Below are positions 1 to 10,569 of a stretch of DNA of 64,000 bases, in pieces (the stretch's first letter is position 1; the number at the start of each line of letters is the position of its first letter). The DNA comes from Symbiodinium microadriaticum (lineage: Eukaryota > Sar > Dinophyceae > Suessiales > Symbiodiniaceae), in the NCBI GenBank assembly GCA_001939145.1, contig LSRX01000052.1, positions 1,051,227-1,115,226 on the forward strand, given 5' to 3'. A program made the position numbers and the translations under genes. The notes under the pieces were generated by a model. The model saw only the letters and a list, made by a program, of their open reading frames with translations. It searched no databases and was not told where the DNA came from.

Positions 1-60
1 CCTTAAACGCTAAACCCTAAACCCTACACCCCTAAACCCTAAACCCTAAAACTTCAAAGT
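1..60 (+). repeat. Degenerate CCCTAAA telomere-like repeat
   Basis: The left edge carries imperfect CCCTAAA units. The same motif occurs all through the window, so it does not by itself mark a chromosome end. Confidence 0.85.
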
Positions 61-455
61 TTAGCTTCCCTCTTAGCGCTCACAGTATGAGTCGGAATCT
101 TGCAAGGCCAAAATCCAACGTTTAGGGATTCTGGCTTAGGGTTTGGGGTCTAGGGTTTGGGGTTTAGGGCCTTTATAGAGCTTAGGGTTCAGGGTTTAGG
201 GCTCTGTTGTTGGGGGTTGCAACCTGCTGGAGGAGAACCGGTAGCAAAGTACGGGACGGCTTTAGGTTTCGATGTTTCGGATTTAAGGCTTTTACGGCTG
301 AGGCCGATTATAAACGAAGGTTTTGTACCTACATGTTAGCAGATTCGAAGACCTTCGCCTCTCCACTTTTAGGTCTTTGGGTGCAAGGGGTTCGGGTTTG
401 GGCATTGGGGTTTGGAACCAAGGACGATAAAGCTGTAAGTTGTGGCGGCACGCAG

Positions 456-504
456 CCGAGGTATCTCAATGCCGATGCCGAGTGCGTGATATCTTGCCCA
501 GAAG
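456..504 (+). CDS. Cys-rich repeat exon (YL...C-x3-CP-x-G part)
   Basis: After a CAG acceptor the frame reads PRYLNADAECVISCPEG and ends in a G|GC donor, phase 1. This is the end of one module plus the CP-x-G that opens the next. The exon that should follow may lie in the N gap at 1027-1320. Confidence 0.6.
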
Positions 505-519
505 GCAGCGCTAAGCCCC

Positions 520-800
520 AAACCCTAAACCCCACACCCTAAACCCTGCACCGAAACCCTAAACCCTGCACCCGAAACCCTACACCCGAAACCCTAAACC
601 ATACACCCGAAACCTTAGACCTACACCCGAAACCCTAAACCCTACAGCCGAAACCTTAGACCCTACACCCGAAACCCTAAACCCTACACCCGAAACCCTT
701 AAACCCTACAGCCGAAACCCTAAACCCTACACCCGAAACCCTAAAACCTACACCCGAAACCCTAAACCCTGCACCCGAAGCCCTAAACCTTGGCTGTTTC
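520..800 (+). repeat. Tandem CCCTAAA / CCCTACACCCGAAA array
   Basis: Roughly 14- and 21-nt units alternate canonical CCCTAAA with CCCTACA and CCCGAAA variants, a higher-order derivative of the telomere motif. Confidence 0.85.
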
Positions 801-901
801 CAGTTTGCTCCCCTCAAAGGCTGCCCACTCTACAGTCAGGAACCCCAAAAGCACCCAAAACAGAATCTTTTGGGTGGGGATACCCCTAGCTTACTGGCTT
901 A

Positions 902-1026
902 CTTAAAGTGGGGATTATGGGATATCCCTAAACCCTTAGCCCTAAACTTAAAGTGGGGATTATGGGATATCCCTAAACCCTTAGCCCTAAACTTAAAGTG
1001 GGGATTATGGGATATCCCTAAACCCT
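902..1026 (+). repeat. Three copies of a 45-nt tandem unit
   Basis: Copies start at 902, 947 and 992, each with AGTGGGGATTATGGGATATC followed by telomere-like sequence. The array runs into the N gap, so the true copy number is unknown. Confidence 0.9.
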
Positions 1027-1320
1027 NNNNNNNNNNNNNNNNNNNNNNNNNNNNNNNNNNNNNNNNNNNNNNNNNNNNNNNNNNNNNNNNNNNNNNNNNN
1101 NNNNNNNNNNNNNNNNNNNNNNNNNNNNNNNNNNNNNNNNNNNNNNNNNNNNNNNNNNNNNNNNNNNNNNNNNNNNNNNNNNNNNNNNNNNNNNNNNNNN
1201 NNNNNNNNNNNNNNNNNNNNNNNNNNNNNNNNNNNNNNNNNNNNNNNNNNNNNNNNNNNNNNNNNNNNNNNNNNNNNNNNNNNNNNNNNNNNNNNNNNNN
1301 NNNNNNNNNNNNNNNNNNNN
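1027..1320. other. Assembly gap (294 N)
   Basis: A run of unknown bases borders the 45-nt tandem array and TTTAGGG repeats; probably a collapsed repeat. Confidence 0.99.
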
Positions 1321-1349
1321 GTAATGCATAGGGAATCCCAGGACTATTT

Positions 1350-2090
1350 GTCCTTAGGGTTTTAGTTATGGGGTTTAGGGTTTACGGTTTAGGGTTTTAG
1401 GGTTTAGGGTTTTAGGGTTTAGGGTTTACACCAATTCTCTACCTTCTGATCTCCAAGATCCCCACTAAGATTCTAGGGTGTGGGTTTAGGGTTTAGGGTT
1501 TGGGGTAAGTTTGAAATCTGAAGGGAACGAAAATCCATCGGCTCGAAACATGGCCAGAAATGACGGACGAAGAAATCACAGAGCCCAATGCCAGTGAGAT
1601 GAGGAAAGATCCCTCGGGTTCTGGAGGAATCCCTCACAGGGTTTGCAGCACATTGCTTGATCAAGGGTTTTGGTCACTTTGGTCAATTTTGTGAGAGCCC
1701 AGGATAGGGCCGCGAGAGTCTCGCGTTCATTGTTGAGACCAGAAACAACTGATCTGAAAGAAGCAATGGTTACGCCAATAAACCTACGCGTGAAAACTGA
1801 TCCCTAAACCCTAAACCCTAAGCCCTAAACCCTAAACCCTATACACCCTACAATGACAAGGAGGCATCCAAATGAAGCCCTAGGGCCCTAAGCAGTAGAT
1901 AACCGTGCACAAGAACCATAAGTCTGCCTAAGCAGCCCCAAAACCCTAAACCCCAAACCCTGAAACCCAGCAGCCCGAAACCCTAAACCCTAAACCCCAA
2001 GACCCTAAACCCCACACCCTAAAACCCAGCAGCGCCCGAAACCTTAGAATCCGTTCGCCTGACAGCCTAAACCCTAGGCCGACACCCGTG
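1350..2090 (+). repeat. TTTAGGG blocks, unique stretch, then CCCTAAA block
   Basis: TTTAGGG runs occur at about 1350-1505 and CCCTAAA runs at about 1800-2075, in opposite orientation. I see no exon in the roughly 300 nt between them. Confidence 0.8.
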
Positions 2091-2140
2091 AGAGCTGATC
2101 CCGCACATGCCAGCGAGTGAGGGAGTCAGGATCTAGGGCG

Positions 2141-2237
2141 TACCCATAGGCCCCTAAGTAGTTCCTTATTGTTATGGTTTATATTTAGAATCCTATAAGG
2201 TAATCCCAAGAAGGAACTACTTAGGGGCCTATGGGTA
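2141..2237 (+). mobile_element. PAL1 palindromic element
   Basis: The terminal inverted repeat is TACCCATAGG...CCTATGGGTA, followed inward by a TAGTTCCTT-type segment that is mirrored. It is about 97 nt with no coding capacity and TA at both ends. Six copies are in the window. Confidence 0.85.
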
Positions 2238-2283
2238 GGGTCTAGTGGCCTGCGCAAGGTTACTTCCACCGGCCTCTTCACAG

Positions 2284-2338
2284 CAAGCCTGTCGGCAACG
2301 AATGCCCGGTCTGCCCAGGGAACTGCAACAAATGCGAG
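2284..2338 (+). CDS. Cys-rich repeat exon (G-x-x-C-x-x-CP-x-x-C-x-x-C part)
   Basis: It reads KPVGNECPVCPGNCNKCE after a CAG acceptor. A GA donor (GAG|GACACG) keeps the C-x5-C spacing when joined to the exon at 3241. A GC donor six bases later is the alternative. Confidence 0.65.
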
Positions 2339-2665
2339 GACACGGCTCCTGAACCTTTGACGACCCCAAATCCATCAGCCCTCGGACAACTAGCATGAAA
2401 TTCTGGGGAAATGAACCTGTAAGCAACTGCCAGTCTTCGTACAAGCTCATAATTCATTGACCGACACTGCAATCCAAATTACAGTAAGTATTGTTTTTCA
2501 ATATGCAAGCCCCGTCGAACCCAGCGATACTGACTAAGACCCCATTCAAACTGTCTTTTGGTTAACCTTCTGGCGTTTCGAGCTGGAGGGGGCGTGTTTT
2601 TTTGTGGGCTGACGTTCGCGATTTGACTCGAGGATTTCCTGTTTAGTCCTGGGCAGGATTAGAGG

Positions 2666-2777
2666 TACGGTTGATGGTATAAATCCTGCATTACCCACAA
2701 TAAGGAATATACTACCATAATTCCCATAGTTTATTAGGGTCCTTAAGGTAATGCAGGATTTAAAATCATCAACAGTA
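2666..2777 (+). mobile_element. PAL2 palindromic element
   Basis: The termini are TACGGTTGATGGTATAAATC and a mirrored ATCATCAACAGTA, about 110 nt. All seven copies are flanked by TA on both sides, consistent with a TA target duplication as in Tc1/mariner-like MITEs. Confidence 0.87.
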
Positions 2778-2870
2778 TCAAAGGGTCAGGGGTTTGTCGA
2801 TTATAAACACATGTATATTCTATTAGTTGTTGTCGTCTATCTGTATAAAATAGCTATGTACGTTTATACA

Positions 2871-2965
2871 CATATAGATGTACACATGCACACATACAGC
2901 TATATATATATATATACTTATGCATTGTTTATTTATTTATTTATTTATTTACTCATTTATTTATA
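2871..2965 (+). repeat. AT-rich microsatellite (TA and TTTA units)
   Basis: TATATA and TTTATTTA runs precede CA-rich sequence. The open frame through it is simple sequence, not a gene. Confidence 0.85.
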
Positions 2966-3240
2966 TGCATATAATATACACACGCAGACACGCATATGCA
3001 CACATACAGCGAGCCTACCTACCTGTCTATCTAATTGACTAGCTGATGACTAGCGCAGCGGCTTGCTGGGTTTTTGCGCTGTTTCACAGGAAATTCTCAG
3101 GAGTCCAGCCACCTTGATGGATGCCGATGGGATCGGTGTCATGTGTATGAAGATCCCAATAACCGGTAAGCAAGGAATATACCTTCGATCAGGAGGGGCA
3201 TTTCGAGTTGTTGGGTTCTCTGGGGAAGAGCGAGACGCAG

Positions 3241-3283
3241 GATGCAAGCACCTGCACCGAGTGCAAGAACACCATGCAACTTG
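3241..3283 (+). CDS. Cys-rich repeat exon (C-x-E-C-x-N part)
   Basis: It reads DASTCTECKNTMQL after GCAG. The proposed donor is CTTG|GACAGT (GA type). Joined to 4119 it gives TMQLDFWCEPECPIG, matching the later module at 31949. Confidence 0.65.
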
Positions 3284-3319
3284 GACAGTCGGCTAAATCC
3301 TGGGTCTCTACACACCCTA

Positions 3320-3428
3320 CCCTGAGGGCCCATGTACTTATATAGTATATACATTGGTCTTAAAGTAGTCCCTATATAGGTACATTGGGGCCAAGGTATA
3401 TAATATTTGGGCACATGGACCCTTAGGG
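3320..3428 (+). mobile_element. PAL3 palindromic element
   Basis: The terminal repeats are CCCTRAGGGYCCATGTAC and GTACATGGACCCTTAGGG-like. The centre has mirrored TTTGGCC / GGCCAAAG segments. It is about 107 nt. Confidence 0.85.
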
Positions 3429-4118
3429 CTAGGCTAGGCCCAAAAAGCCCTCAACTCCACCAACCGGGACTGGGTCTTACCGGCTTGCGGGCCTAGTGAA
3501 GAGGCGGCTGGCAGGAGGCCAAATGTACGGTCCAAGGGTTGCGAAGGCGCTAGAGGCGTTACATCCCATCTACCAAGGCTGTGGGCCAAAGATGAGGGTT
3601 GGGTGCCGTGTGGAACCTTCGATTAGGGTACTTACGGAGCACGACGTGTGAGGTTTGCCGTATTGGGCTTCAGGATTGACCTTTGGATCGCATGGATCTC
3701 GCGTTTTATGACTTAGGTTTTGGGTTTAGGAGTTGATACAGCGCAACTGATGTCTCCAGCGCACTCGTGGCGACTCGGTGACTTTCCGATATTCTCTTGT
3801 CTCTGCACCGGACCTTCTTCAAGCAATAATGTTGTGGGATTCGGATGAGGCTGGCAGGGGTTCCAATTGGGCTGTATGTGGCTTCTTGAATGAAAATGTG
3901 ACCACAGTGCTGTGCGTGCCTTTCTTGGTATGAAGGCAACTAGTGGGACCCTGTAACCGAGGAAAAATGCTATTCTTTGTGACTTCCGAGGTCGGGGGTT
4001 GGTAGTGTCATTGAACCCCAAACCCCTCAATCGTCCGAAGGGCGTCGGACGGCTCTGCGTGACAATTAGGTTTCGCGGCTGTTGCGGGGTTCACGGCTTC
4101 TGAGGTACTTGAACCCAG

Positions 4119-4164
4119 ACTTCTGGTGTGAGCCTGAATGCCCTATTGGCTACTACAAGGCCGC
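4119..4164 (+). CDS. Cys-rich repeat exon (C-x3-CP-x-GYY part)
   Basis: It reads FWCEPECPIGYYKA after CCCAG. The 3' end is uncertain: GC dinucleotides at 4163 and 4165 are both possible donors. No partner exon with the CP-x-x-C part was found before 5064. Confidence 0.6.
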
Positions 4165-4439
4165 GCGAGGGAGGGTTTAGGGTTTAGAGTTTAGGGTTTA
4201 GGGTTTAATTAGTAAACTTCGGGATCGGATCGACTAGATTCCGGGATGCGACAGTTCTTACAAGAAGCAGTAAAGTTCACCTTGGCCCTAAACCTTGAAT
4301 TTCAAAAGTCAAAAAATATCACCCCCAGCCTTAAACCGTGTATGACCTATCTTGGATCCTGGTGTACCCCCCCCTCATAGGACCTAGGCTCTCCCGGTGG
4401 TACCCTTATGTTTCATTCCTTCCGGGGGGATTGGCCCTG

Positions 4440-5230
4440 ATTCCCCTAAACCCTAAGCCCAATACCCCCATAAAACCCGAAAGCCCAAATCCTAAACCCC
4501 TAACCCCATAACCCCCTAAACCCTAAACCCAAGAATAGCCAGGGGACACTGGAGAGGGCTGGAGAGTCTTGAGAAACTTCAGAGCTGTGGGTTAAGTGCC
4601 GGAGCCCGGAGAGGGTCTGGAAAGTGGAGCCGGTTTAGGCTCGGTGGTCTGGAAAAGGTTTAGGATTCCTACTTTGGGAAACTATTCTGCAAAAGGGTAT
4701 TTTGTAGAAGCGGGTATAGTGTCATACCCTCCCGCGCTTTTGGGGGGTGCCTACTGTTCCGCACAACTGACACTAAAACCCTAAACTTTATAAACCCCAA
4801 GGGCATGGGGTTTACTGTTTAGGGTTTAATGTTCAGAGTTTGGCGTGCAGGGTGTAGGGGTTTAGGGTTGAGGTTTAGGGTGTATAGGGCTTTGGGATGT
4901 TCAGAGTTTGGTGTGCAGGGTGTAGGAGGGTTTAGGGTCGAGGGCTTAGGGTCTAGGGAGGTGTAGGGCTTAGGGTTAGGTTTGGGAACTTGTTACCTCA
5001 GAGTTATAGAGTCTGGAGGGTTTAGATGTTCCAAAGATGATCCGCTGCCTCCGCTGACTTCAGGTGGGCAATGCAGAAATCGGGAATACCTGCGCGACAC
5101 TTGGCCATTATTGGTTTAGAGTGGCGGAGTGAGATTCGGGAGTTTAGTGTTCTAGGGTTTTGGGGTTTATAGGGTTTAGGGTTCGGGTTTCGGGGTTAGG
5201 GCTTTAGGCTCTGGAGTTCGGGTGTTTTGT
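4440..5230 (+). repeat. CCCTAAA then TTTAGGG blocks
   Basis: CCCTAAA variants occur at 4440-4535 and TTTAGGG variants at 4795-4995 and 5150-5215. Only the possible exon at 5064 is seen in between. Confidence 0.8.
5064..5093 (+). CDS. Possible Cys-rich repeat exon (C-x-N-x-x-YL part)
   Basis: It reads GQCRNREYLR after a TTCAG acceptor, matching the C-x-N-x-x-YL element. The end is uncertain and it is out of strict module order with its neighbours. Confidence 0.45.
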
Positions 5231-5396
5231 TTCTGTCGCTGACCTGCCAGGACAATTCTAGCCGTGGCGGCCCAGCTGCTATGTATGTGCGTGTAGGATG
5301 AATTGTTGTAGGTTTCTATTTTCTGAAGATACTTCGATTTGGACCCCAGGGTAGCCGACGGCTTGCAGCTTTAGCACTGAGCACTGGTCCTTCCAG

Positions 5397-5440
5397 GAAG
5401 TGTCCCGCTAACTGCCGGACTTGCATCGACGGGGAGACGT
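5397..5440 (+). CDS. Cys-rich repeat exon (CP-x-x-C-x-x-C-x5-C part)
   Basis: It reads KCPANCRTCIDGET after TTCCAG and ends in a Cys codon split T|GC, as in many exons of this gene. Confidence 0.62.
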
Positions 5441-5639
5441 GCAGACCTCGGAAGATAACGTGTGGATGTGGAGTCCGCATCAAAAGCGTGAGTTCGAAGT
5501 TCATGTTTACGAGTTTGCGGTACAGCAAGGCAGCAAGCATAGCAGTGTGAAATTGCTTTTGTGTCTTCTGTAGAACTTTATGACTGTTAGAGGGGCTGTT
5601 GGTTTTCGCTCAGTCAGTGGCCGCTCAAATCATCATCAG

Positions 5640-5675
5640 AGTGCTGTATCGCCCAATGGGTACTTCCGCGCAGGG
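5640..5675 (+). CDS. Doubtful Cys-rich repeat exon (P-N-G-Y-F part)
   Basis: It reads SAVSPNGYFRAG between a TCAG acceptor and a GGG|GTAATG donor. The Cys expected before Pro is Ser, so it may be a decayed copy or chance. Confidence 0.33.
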
Positions 5676-5802
5676 GTAATGGGTTTTGGCCTCAGAGTGC
5701 AGGGCTATCGAACAGTTGGTAGTATTGTTTTTTGTAGTATACTACTGTTTTGAATCTTTCCGTATCTTACACATCAGGTTAGGCACTTCAGGATCTAGAG
5801 TA

Positions 5803-5901
5803 TACCCATAGGCTCCTTAGTAGTTCCTTTTTGTGTGTGTGCTTTATATTTGGGATGCTATACGGTAATCCCAAAAAGGAACTACTAAGGAGCCTATGGG
5901 T
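5803..5901 (+). mobile_element. PAL1 palindromic element
   Basis: Same termini as the copy at 2141. Both are preceded by a similar CAGGATCTAG stretch, which may be part of a longer unit. Confidence 0.85.
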
Positions 5902-6037
5902 TTCGCCGAAGCTCAACCAGATGCGCTCTGCCTCTCACTCCCCGAGCAAGATCTGGCCCTAAGCCGCAAAACCCGAAAGTCTCCACTCGATTGAACAAAA
6001 ATCCCAGACGGCGGAAAATGCAGAAGCCTGAAAGTTA

Positions 6038-6150
6038 CCGGGTTTTTGTCAAGGGATCTAACTTAAGTTACCATAATGTAGGGATCTATAGTAAATAATA
6101 TGGTTTCCTTATTATGGTAACTTAAGCAAAAACCCTTAACAAGAACCCAG
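6038..6150 (+). mobile_element. PAL9 palindromic element between 17-nt direct repeats
   Basis: ACCGGGTTTTTGTCAAGGG mirrored by a CCCTTAACAAGAACCCAG-type end with a TTACCATAATG inner palindrome. AAAATGCAGAAGCCTGA occurs at 6015-6031 and again at 6152-6168. Confidence 0.82.
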
Positions 6151-6784
6151 CAAAATGCAGAAGCCTGAGAATTAGGTGCACATAGTGCACGAACTTCAAG
6201 TACCTGACGCCCAACAGGCCCGCGATCTAGCCTGTTCCAGGCTTCTTCGGGATTTGGGAAGTCAGGAATATTTCAGGACCACAATAAACGACGAAATCAC
6301 AACGCACTATGCTGAATCGAACCTTAGATTCTAAAAGATAAAGAATACACATCCTTGGTTGGAACATTTCAGTTTCCTGTGTGAGGGTTGTCGTGAGGGT
6401 TACGATGGAGCCTGCTATCGTTTTCGAGATCGTCTTCAACCCACAGACGGTGCCCTGTTGAAATTTCGGGGCCTTACGAGGGGACAAGAATCCTACTATT
6501 TGCGGTCTAACCTCAGAAGGCCACCCACCAAAGTCATATAGTCTAAACCTCTACTCCCAAGTTACTCTATAGGAATCGCATTATAAGGCCTACATATTAG
6601 CTACATGTTGCTCTACAGTAATCGCTTTTCGAGGCCTCTACATATGAGCTACATGGACCCTCAAGAGTCCATGTACACGAATCCTGGCTTTCGACCCCTC
6701 CTTTCCCGTACCTGTAACCCGGGATGCAGCAAAACACCTGTAGCCACCGACATCATCCCTCAACCAAATATCAGAGGGGTCCTA

Positions 6785-6895
6785 AGTAGCTACATAGTAG
6801 AATGTAGGGTTCCTATATTGGGAATCATGATTATTAGTTATGATTTGGGGAAGTATCCCCCAGAACAGTACCTAGGAGCCTTTGGGAATATCAGA
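6785..6895 (+). mobile_element. Repeated element sharing its right end with 30328-30360
   Basis: A right end of TATCCCCCAGAACAGTACCT type followed by AGGAGCCTTTG recurs near 30328-30360; the left end GGGTCCTAAGTAGCT weakly mirrors it. Confidence 0.55.
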
Positions 6896-6939
6896 AGCCC
6901 TATCCGCCGAAGTCCTACAAACCGCACACGCTACACCCG

Positions 6940-6963
6940 AAACACACACACACACACACACAC
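6940..6963 (+). repeat. CA dinucleotide repeat
   Basis: About 11 uninterrupted CA units. Confidence 0.9.
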
Positions 6964-7050
6964 ACCAACAAGGTCTTGTAAACCCTAAGCCCTAAACCGT
7001 AACTTGTACATTCTCCAGTTTAGACTCACCCCACGAAGAGCCCTGGCCAG

Positions 7051-7093
7051 GGACTGCGTGGAAGTTTGCCCGAACAACACCTTTCCGCAGGGA
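7051..7093 (+). CDS. Cys-rich repeat exon (C-x3-CP part)
   Basis: It reads DCVEVCPNNTFPQG after GGCCAG. C-x3-CP matches the module start, with Asn in place of the usual Gly. The 3' boundary is a guess between GA and GC donors. Confidence 0.5.
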
Positions 7094-7808
7094 GCAGCTC
7101 GGCTCTTGTTGGTTTCAGCCATCGACTTTGGGTTTACGTGGCTGATGTTCGGATCCAATAGCCCATGGGTTCAAGGGCTTATAGACTCTATGACTATGGG
7201 GTCATCTATAATTTTTGAGGTCATCAATAGCCGGGTTTGGGGGGAGGTAGGATTTCAGGGTTTGCCACGAGTCGCGACCCCAAGGCTCGATTCACCGCAA
7301 GCCTGTGCAAAACTTTCCGGACCTCGGCCCCTAATCCTCAAAAGTATGAGGCCCATGTAAAAACAAAGCTAGAAATAGAAACATTCCAACCCCTAAGCCG
7401 GTTATAAAAGACACAAACGCACAAAAAAGCAACCAAGCAAAGCAACGGCCAGGAAACCGAAACCGGTCGGGCGTGCCCGCACTGCGAGTGCCTCGGAGAA
7501 GATTTGATCCGTACAGCGGCTTTGATAAGCTGAGGTAGTGTACCGAGATACCCTGGCCCAATAGCCCCAGTATACTCAGTAGGATTCATGTAAAGAACGC
7601 TCAAAAAGACCCAATGTTTCTTAATCAGGTTCCTATGTTTTGCTTCACAGCTGAGCCTTGTTATATGATATATAAACCTGTTGTTGAAGCTTTCGTTGGA
7701 AACGAAGCCTCTCTTGCTGTTGAAGCCGCCGAAGGCCTAAAGCTTGAACAAATCACTGCAGCAACCGAGTGAAACCCTGTCTCTAAACCCTAGACCCTAA
7801 GCCCTAAA

Positions 7809-7925
7809 TTCTAGGGCATTTTCAGGTGGGTAGTTACCAGTATAGGAGCCTTATAGAAGGTCTGTCTACCTTATAGAAGCCTTATAGAAGCCCTACATAC
7901 CCTAAACTCCCCACCTGTAGTTTCC
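7809..7925 (+). mobile_element. PAL11 repeated element
   Basis: Shares CATTTTCAGGTGGGTAGTTA with the copy at 26219 and has internal TTATAGAAG repeats. A CCCCACCTGTAG end weakly mirrors the start. Confidence 0.72.
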
Positions 7926-7970
7926 TTTAATACATCGAGTAAATCGAGTGGGCCCTGGTGTGAATCCCAG

Positions 7971-8009
7971 GAAAAATTGCCACATCTGTGAGTCGGCGAC
8001 GCTTTGCTT
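7971..8009 (+). CDS. Cys-rich repeat exon (C-x-x-C-x5-C part)
   Basis: It reads KNCHICESATLC after TCCCAG. A TT|GCAATG donor joins to 8507 to give LCLGCLRNRHYILDP, restoring C-x-x-C-x-x-N-x-x-Y. Confidence 0.68.
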
Positions 8010-8231
8010 GCAATGTCTCTTAGCAGACATTGGACAGCTTGGCAGCTTAGGATTTTGAGGCGTACGGTTTTTATGGCATAGGGCTCTCTTTTCCTTATCT
8101 GGGTTTTAGAGTTTAGATGGAGCGCTGCATGGGGTCAAGATTTTCTATTTTCTAGGTTTTGGCTTCAGGGTTTGAAGGGTTTGAGCTTCATCGTTTTGAA
8201 GTTTAGGATTGTGCGGTTTCCCACGCCCTAA

Positions 8232-8325
8232 TCCCTAAAAAACCGGTAGATACTTTGGGCTATAGTCCCTATATAGGGACTTTGGGGCCTCAGTATATAC
8301 CATATGGCTGCATGTACTTTTAAGG
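8232..8325 (+). mobile_element. PAL3 palindromic element, diverged
   Basis: The central ACTTTGG/CCTATATAGGG palindrome and a CATGTAC end remain; the outer ends are eroded. Confidence 0.6.
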
Positions 8326-8506
8326 CTACGTATTGACATCATGCACGGAGCCCTAGTTTTAACCCACCCCTGGGGGACCAGCCACTGTTGCTGTTGAAGA
8401 GCCGAAGCGAAGTCGGTCCTAAAGTTGGGGAGCATGTCCCGGCTTCAGTGTCGTCACTGTCTGTGTTGACATGTCCTCTGCAAGGAAGCACAGTAGGAGT
8501 ATGTAG

Positions 8507-8543
8507 GGGTTGCCTGCGCAACAGACATTATATCCTAGACCCC
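8507..8543 (+). CDS. Cys-rich repeat exon (C-x-x-N-x-x-YIL part)
   Basis: It reads GCLRNRHYILDP between TGTAG|G and a CCC|GTGGCT donor. Confidence 0.65.
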
Positions 8544-8574
8544 GTGGCTTGGCCTTCAAGCGAAGTCCTTACAG

Positions 8575-8680
8575 TACCTATAGTCTCCATTGTAGTTCCT
8601 CTTTTTGCTTTAACCAGTTCTATACATGGGATCCCATGAAGTATTCCAAAAAAAAGGATCTACACAAGGAGACTTGAGGT
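8575..8680 (+). mobile_element. PAL6 palindromic element
   Basis: The left end TACCTATAGTCTCCATTG is mirrored by an eroded CAAGGAGACTTGAGGT, 32 nt past the exon ending at 8543. Confidence 0.78.
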
Positions 8681-8699
8681 TTTCCTTGGACTGCCTGGA

Positions 8700-9375
8700 C
8701 CTCTCCTGACCCTAAACCTTAAATGCTAAACCCCTACACCCCTGAACCCCTAAACGCTACACCCCTAAACCCCTAAACCCCTAAACCCTAAACCCCTAAA
8801 CCCCTAAGCCCTCCTGACAAGGGACCCGAAGCCCAACAGCTGATCCCTACGTCGCGAAACCCTAAGCCCTAAACCCTCAGTTCAGGGGTTTAGGGTTTCG
8901 GGTTCGGGGTTCACATATCCGATACAACACCTTCATGGGAGCCATTACGGTAGTTCTCTAAATTAGGGTCCCTTTCAGGGTGTCCTTTTTTAATAAGGGT
9001 GGCGTACTATCTTTGGGGACCTAAAAGGGAACCCTGTTTGAGAGAACTACTCATTTTAAGCTATATGAACTCCTTGCAACGTCCCGAACCCTCAAACTCT
9101 CAGGCAACAACTCAATGCATCTGGATGACATGGACAACTGTTCGGGCCTCACTGTGAAGAGCAGTTCGGCTTCGGGCTCGGGGTTTGGGGGTTTTGGGTA
9201 GGACACCCCTAAACTCTAAACCCTGAATTCTAGACCCTAAACCCCGAATCCTAAACCCCAAACCCTGAATCCTAAACCCCAAACCCTGAATTCTAAACCC
9301 TAAACCCCGAATTCTAAACCCTAAACCCCGAATCCCAAACCCTAAGCCCTGAGTCCTAAACCCTAAGCCCTTTTC
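8700..9375 (+). repeat. CCCTAAA-type arrays around a PAL4 copy
   Basis: Arrays occur at 8705-8890 and 9205-9370. The second has alternating CCCTAAACCCCGAAT and CTAAACCCTGAATT units of about 14-21 nt. An antisense frame through it gives a fake GLGFRI repeat peptide. Confidence 0.82.
8949..9050 (+). mobile_element. PAL4 palindromic element
   Basis: The termini are GTAGTTCTCTAAATTAGGGT and a mirrored AGAGAACTAC. Four copies plus a fragment occur here. Confidence 0.82.
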
Positions 9376-9620
9376 AGTCAGAGGCACCAGCCTTAAGGCT
9401 CTTCTGTGTGCCGTGAAGCTCCTGGGAGCTTGGTTTTCGGTCCTAGTGGGTCGGATTCCCAGGGTTTTGCGTAACGCTAAACCCCTAAGCCCTTATCAAT
9501 GAAACTCCCATAGCAAATAATCCCTAACAGCAAGTCCCAAATTTAAAGACTCCAATCTCACATACCTAAATCCCAACCCTTAACTTCGAACCCCGAACCC
9601 GGGAATCCTCGGATGCGAAG

Positions 9621-9665
9621 CGGTGCTCAGGTGTCGTGACCTGCCCTGACGGCTACTATCCGGAG
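9621..9665 (+). CDS. Cys-rich repeat exon (C..CPDGYY part)
   Basis: It reads RCSGVVTCPDGYYPE. CPDGYY is the core module signature. The acceptor could be GAAG at 9620 or TCAG at 9630; the second gives the usual C-x3-C only if the preceding exon ends in T. Confidence 0.68.
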
Positions 9666-10287
9666 GCCCTAAACCCTTATCTTTTCAGGGGCTGAAGGGT
9701 TTCGGTTTAGGGTTAGGCGTTTAGGGTTTAGGGTTTTATCTTTTCAGGGGCTGAGGGGAACCGTCGTTTTTCCACTGCACAAAGGACTTCTTGGAATTTT
9801 GTTTCTGGTGCTTGTGTTTGTGGATGAACTCAATACTCCTTGACCCCGGAACCTTGAAACTCCAAACCCTAACCACTGGACCTTACACAGTATTACACTA
9901 GTAGTATTGGAGTCATGCTTGGAGCCCTGAAAGAGAACGTAGCCAACATGTTGCCTAACTCCAGAGCCGCTTTCAATACCAAACTGGGCGTTCATCTAAG
10001 GGTTTAGGGTTTAGGGTTTTAGGGTTACTCTCAGGCTTCAAAATAAGCAGAGCACGCCTGTCTTAAGAGCAAACAAACTATAGGGAGTACATGGGTCTAT
10101 TCATCCTCGAGTTGTTTTTACGCATTACGTAAACTGAGCACGGGCATCCGTCAAGTTACAGCTTTGCACACGGCCTGAACCCTACAGTAGGAGTCGTTTT
10201 TTGCGTGAATACCCCTTGCAGACATCGATGAAAAATGCACGACATTCTTAGAATCCCACATATACTTATACATATACATATTATGTA

Positions 10288-10317
10288 CCTACCTACATAC
10301 ATACATACATACATACA

Positions 10318-10353
<36 letters not shown>

Positions 10354-10366
10354 TATATACACACAC
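10288..10366 (+). repeat. CATA tetranucleotide repeat
   Basis: About 15 CATA units followed by TA units. Confidence 0.92.
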
Positions 10367-10569
10367 ATACATATGCATATATATCCCCATGAAACCCTTA
10401 AGCTAAACCCTAGACCCTATATACAGCCGGGCTCTCAAGTTTTGGAGCTTCCGGCTCCCTCTGCAAAACCTAGAAGACATATTAGCGTGCCCTAAGGGTC
10501 CATGTACCCAAATAGGGTTTAGGGTTTTAGGGTTTAGGGTTTAGGGTGCAAAACCTGCAAGACATATTA

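Noticed and set aside
1-60. Chromosome end
   Set aside because: Degenerate heptamers also occur in most introns, so this block does not mark a telomere.
6705-6740. TCNPGCSKTP fragment
   Set aside because: Only two cysteines, no nearby acceptor and no phase-compatible partner.
9112-9387. Minus-strand frame with a GLGFRI-type repeat
   Set aside because: Translation of the CCCTAAA-derived tandem array, not a protein.
10458-10568. GSLCKT and GCKTCKTY fragments
   Set aside because: Both come from a duplicated GCAAAACCT...AAGACATATTAG segment flanking elements; no coherent splice pair.
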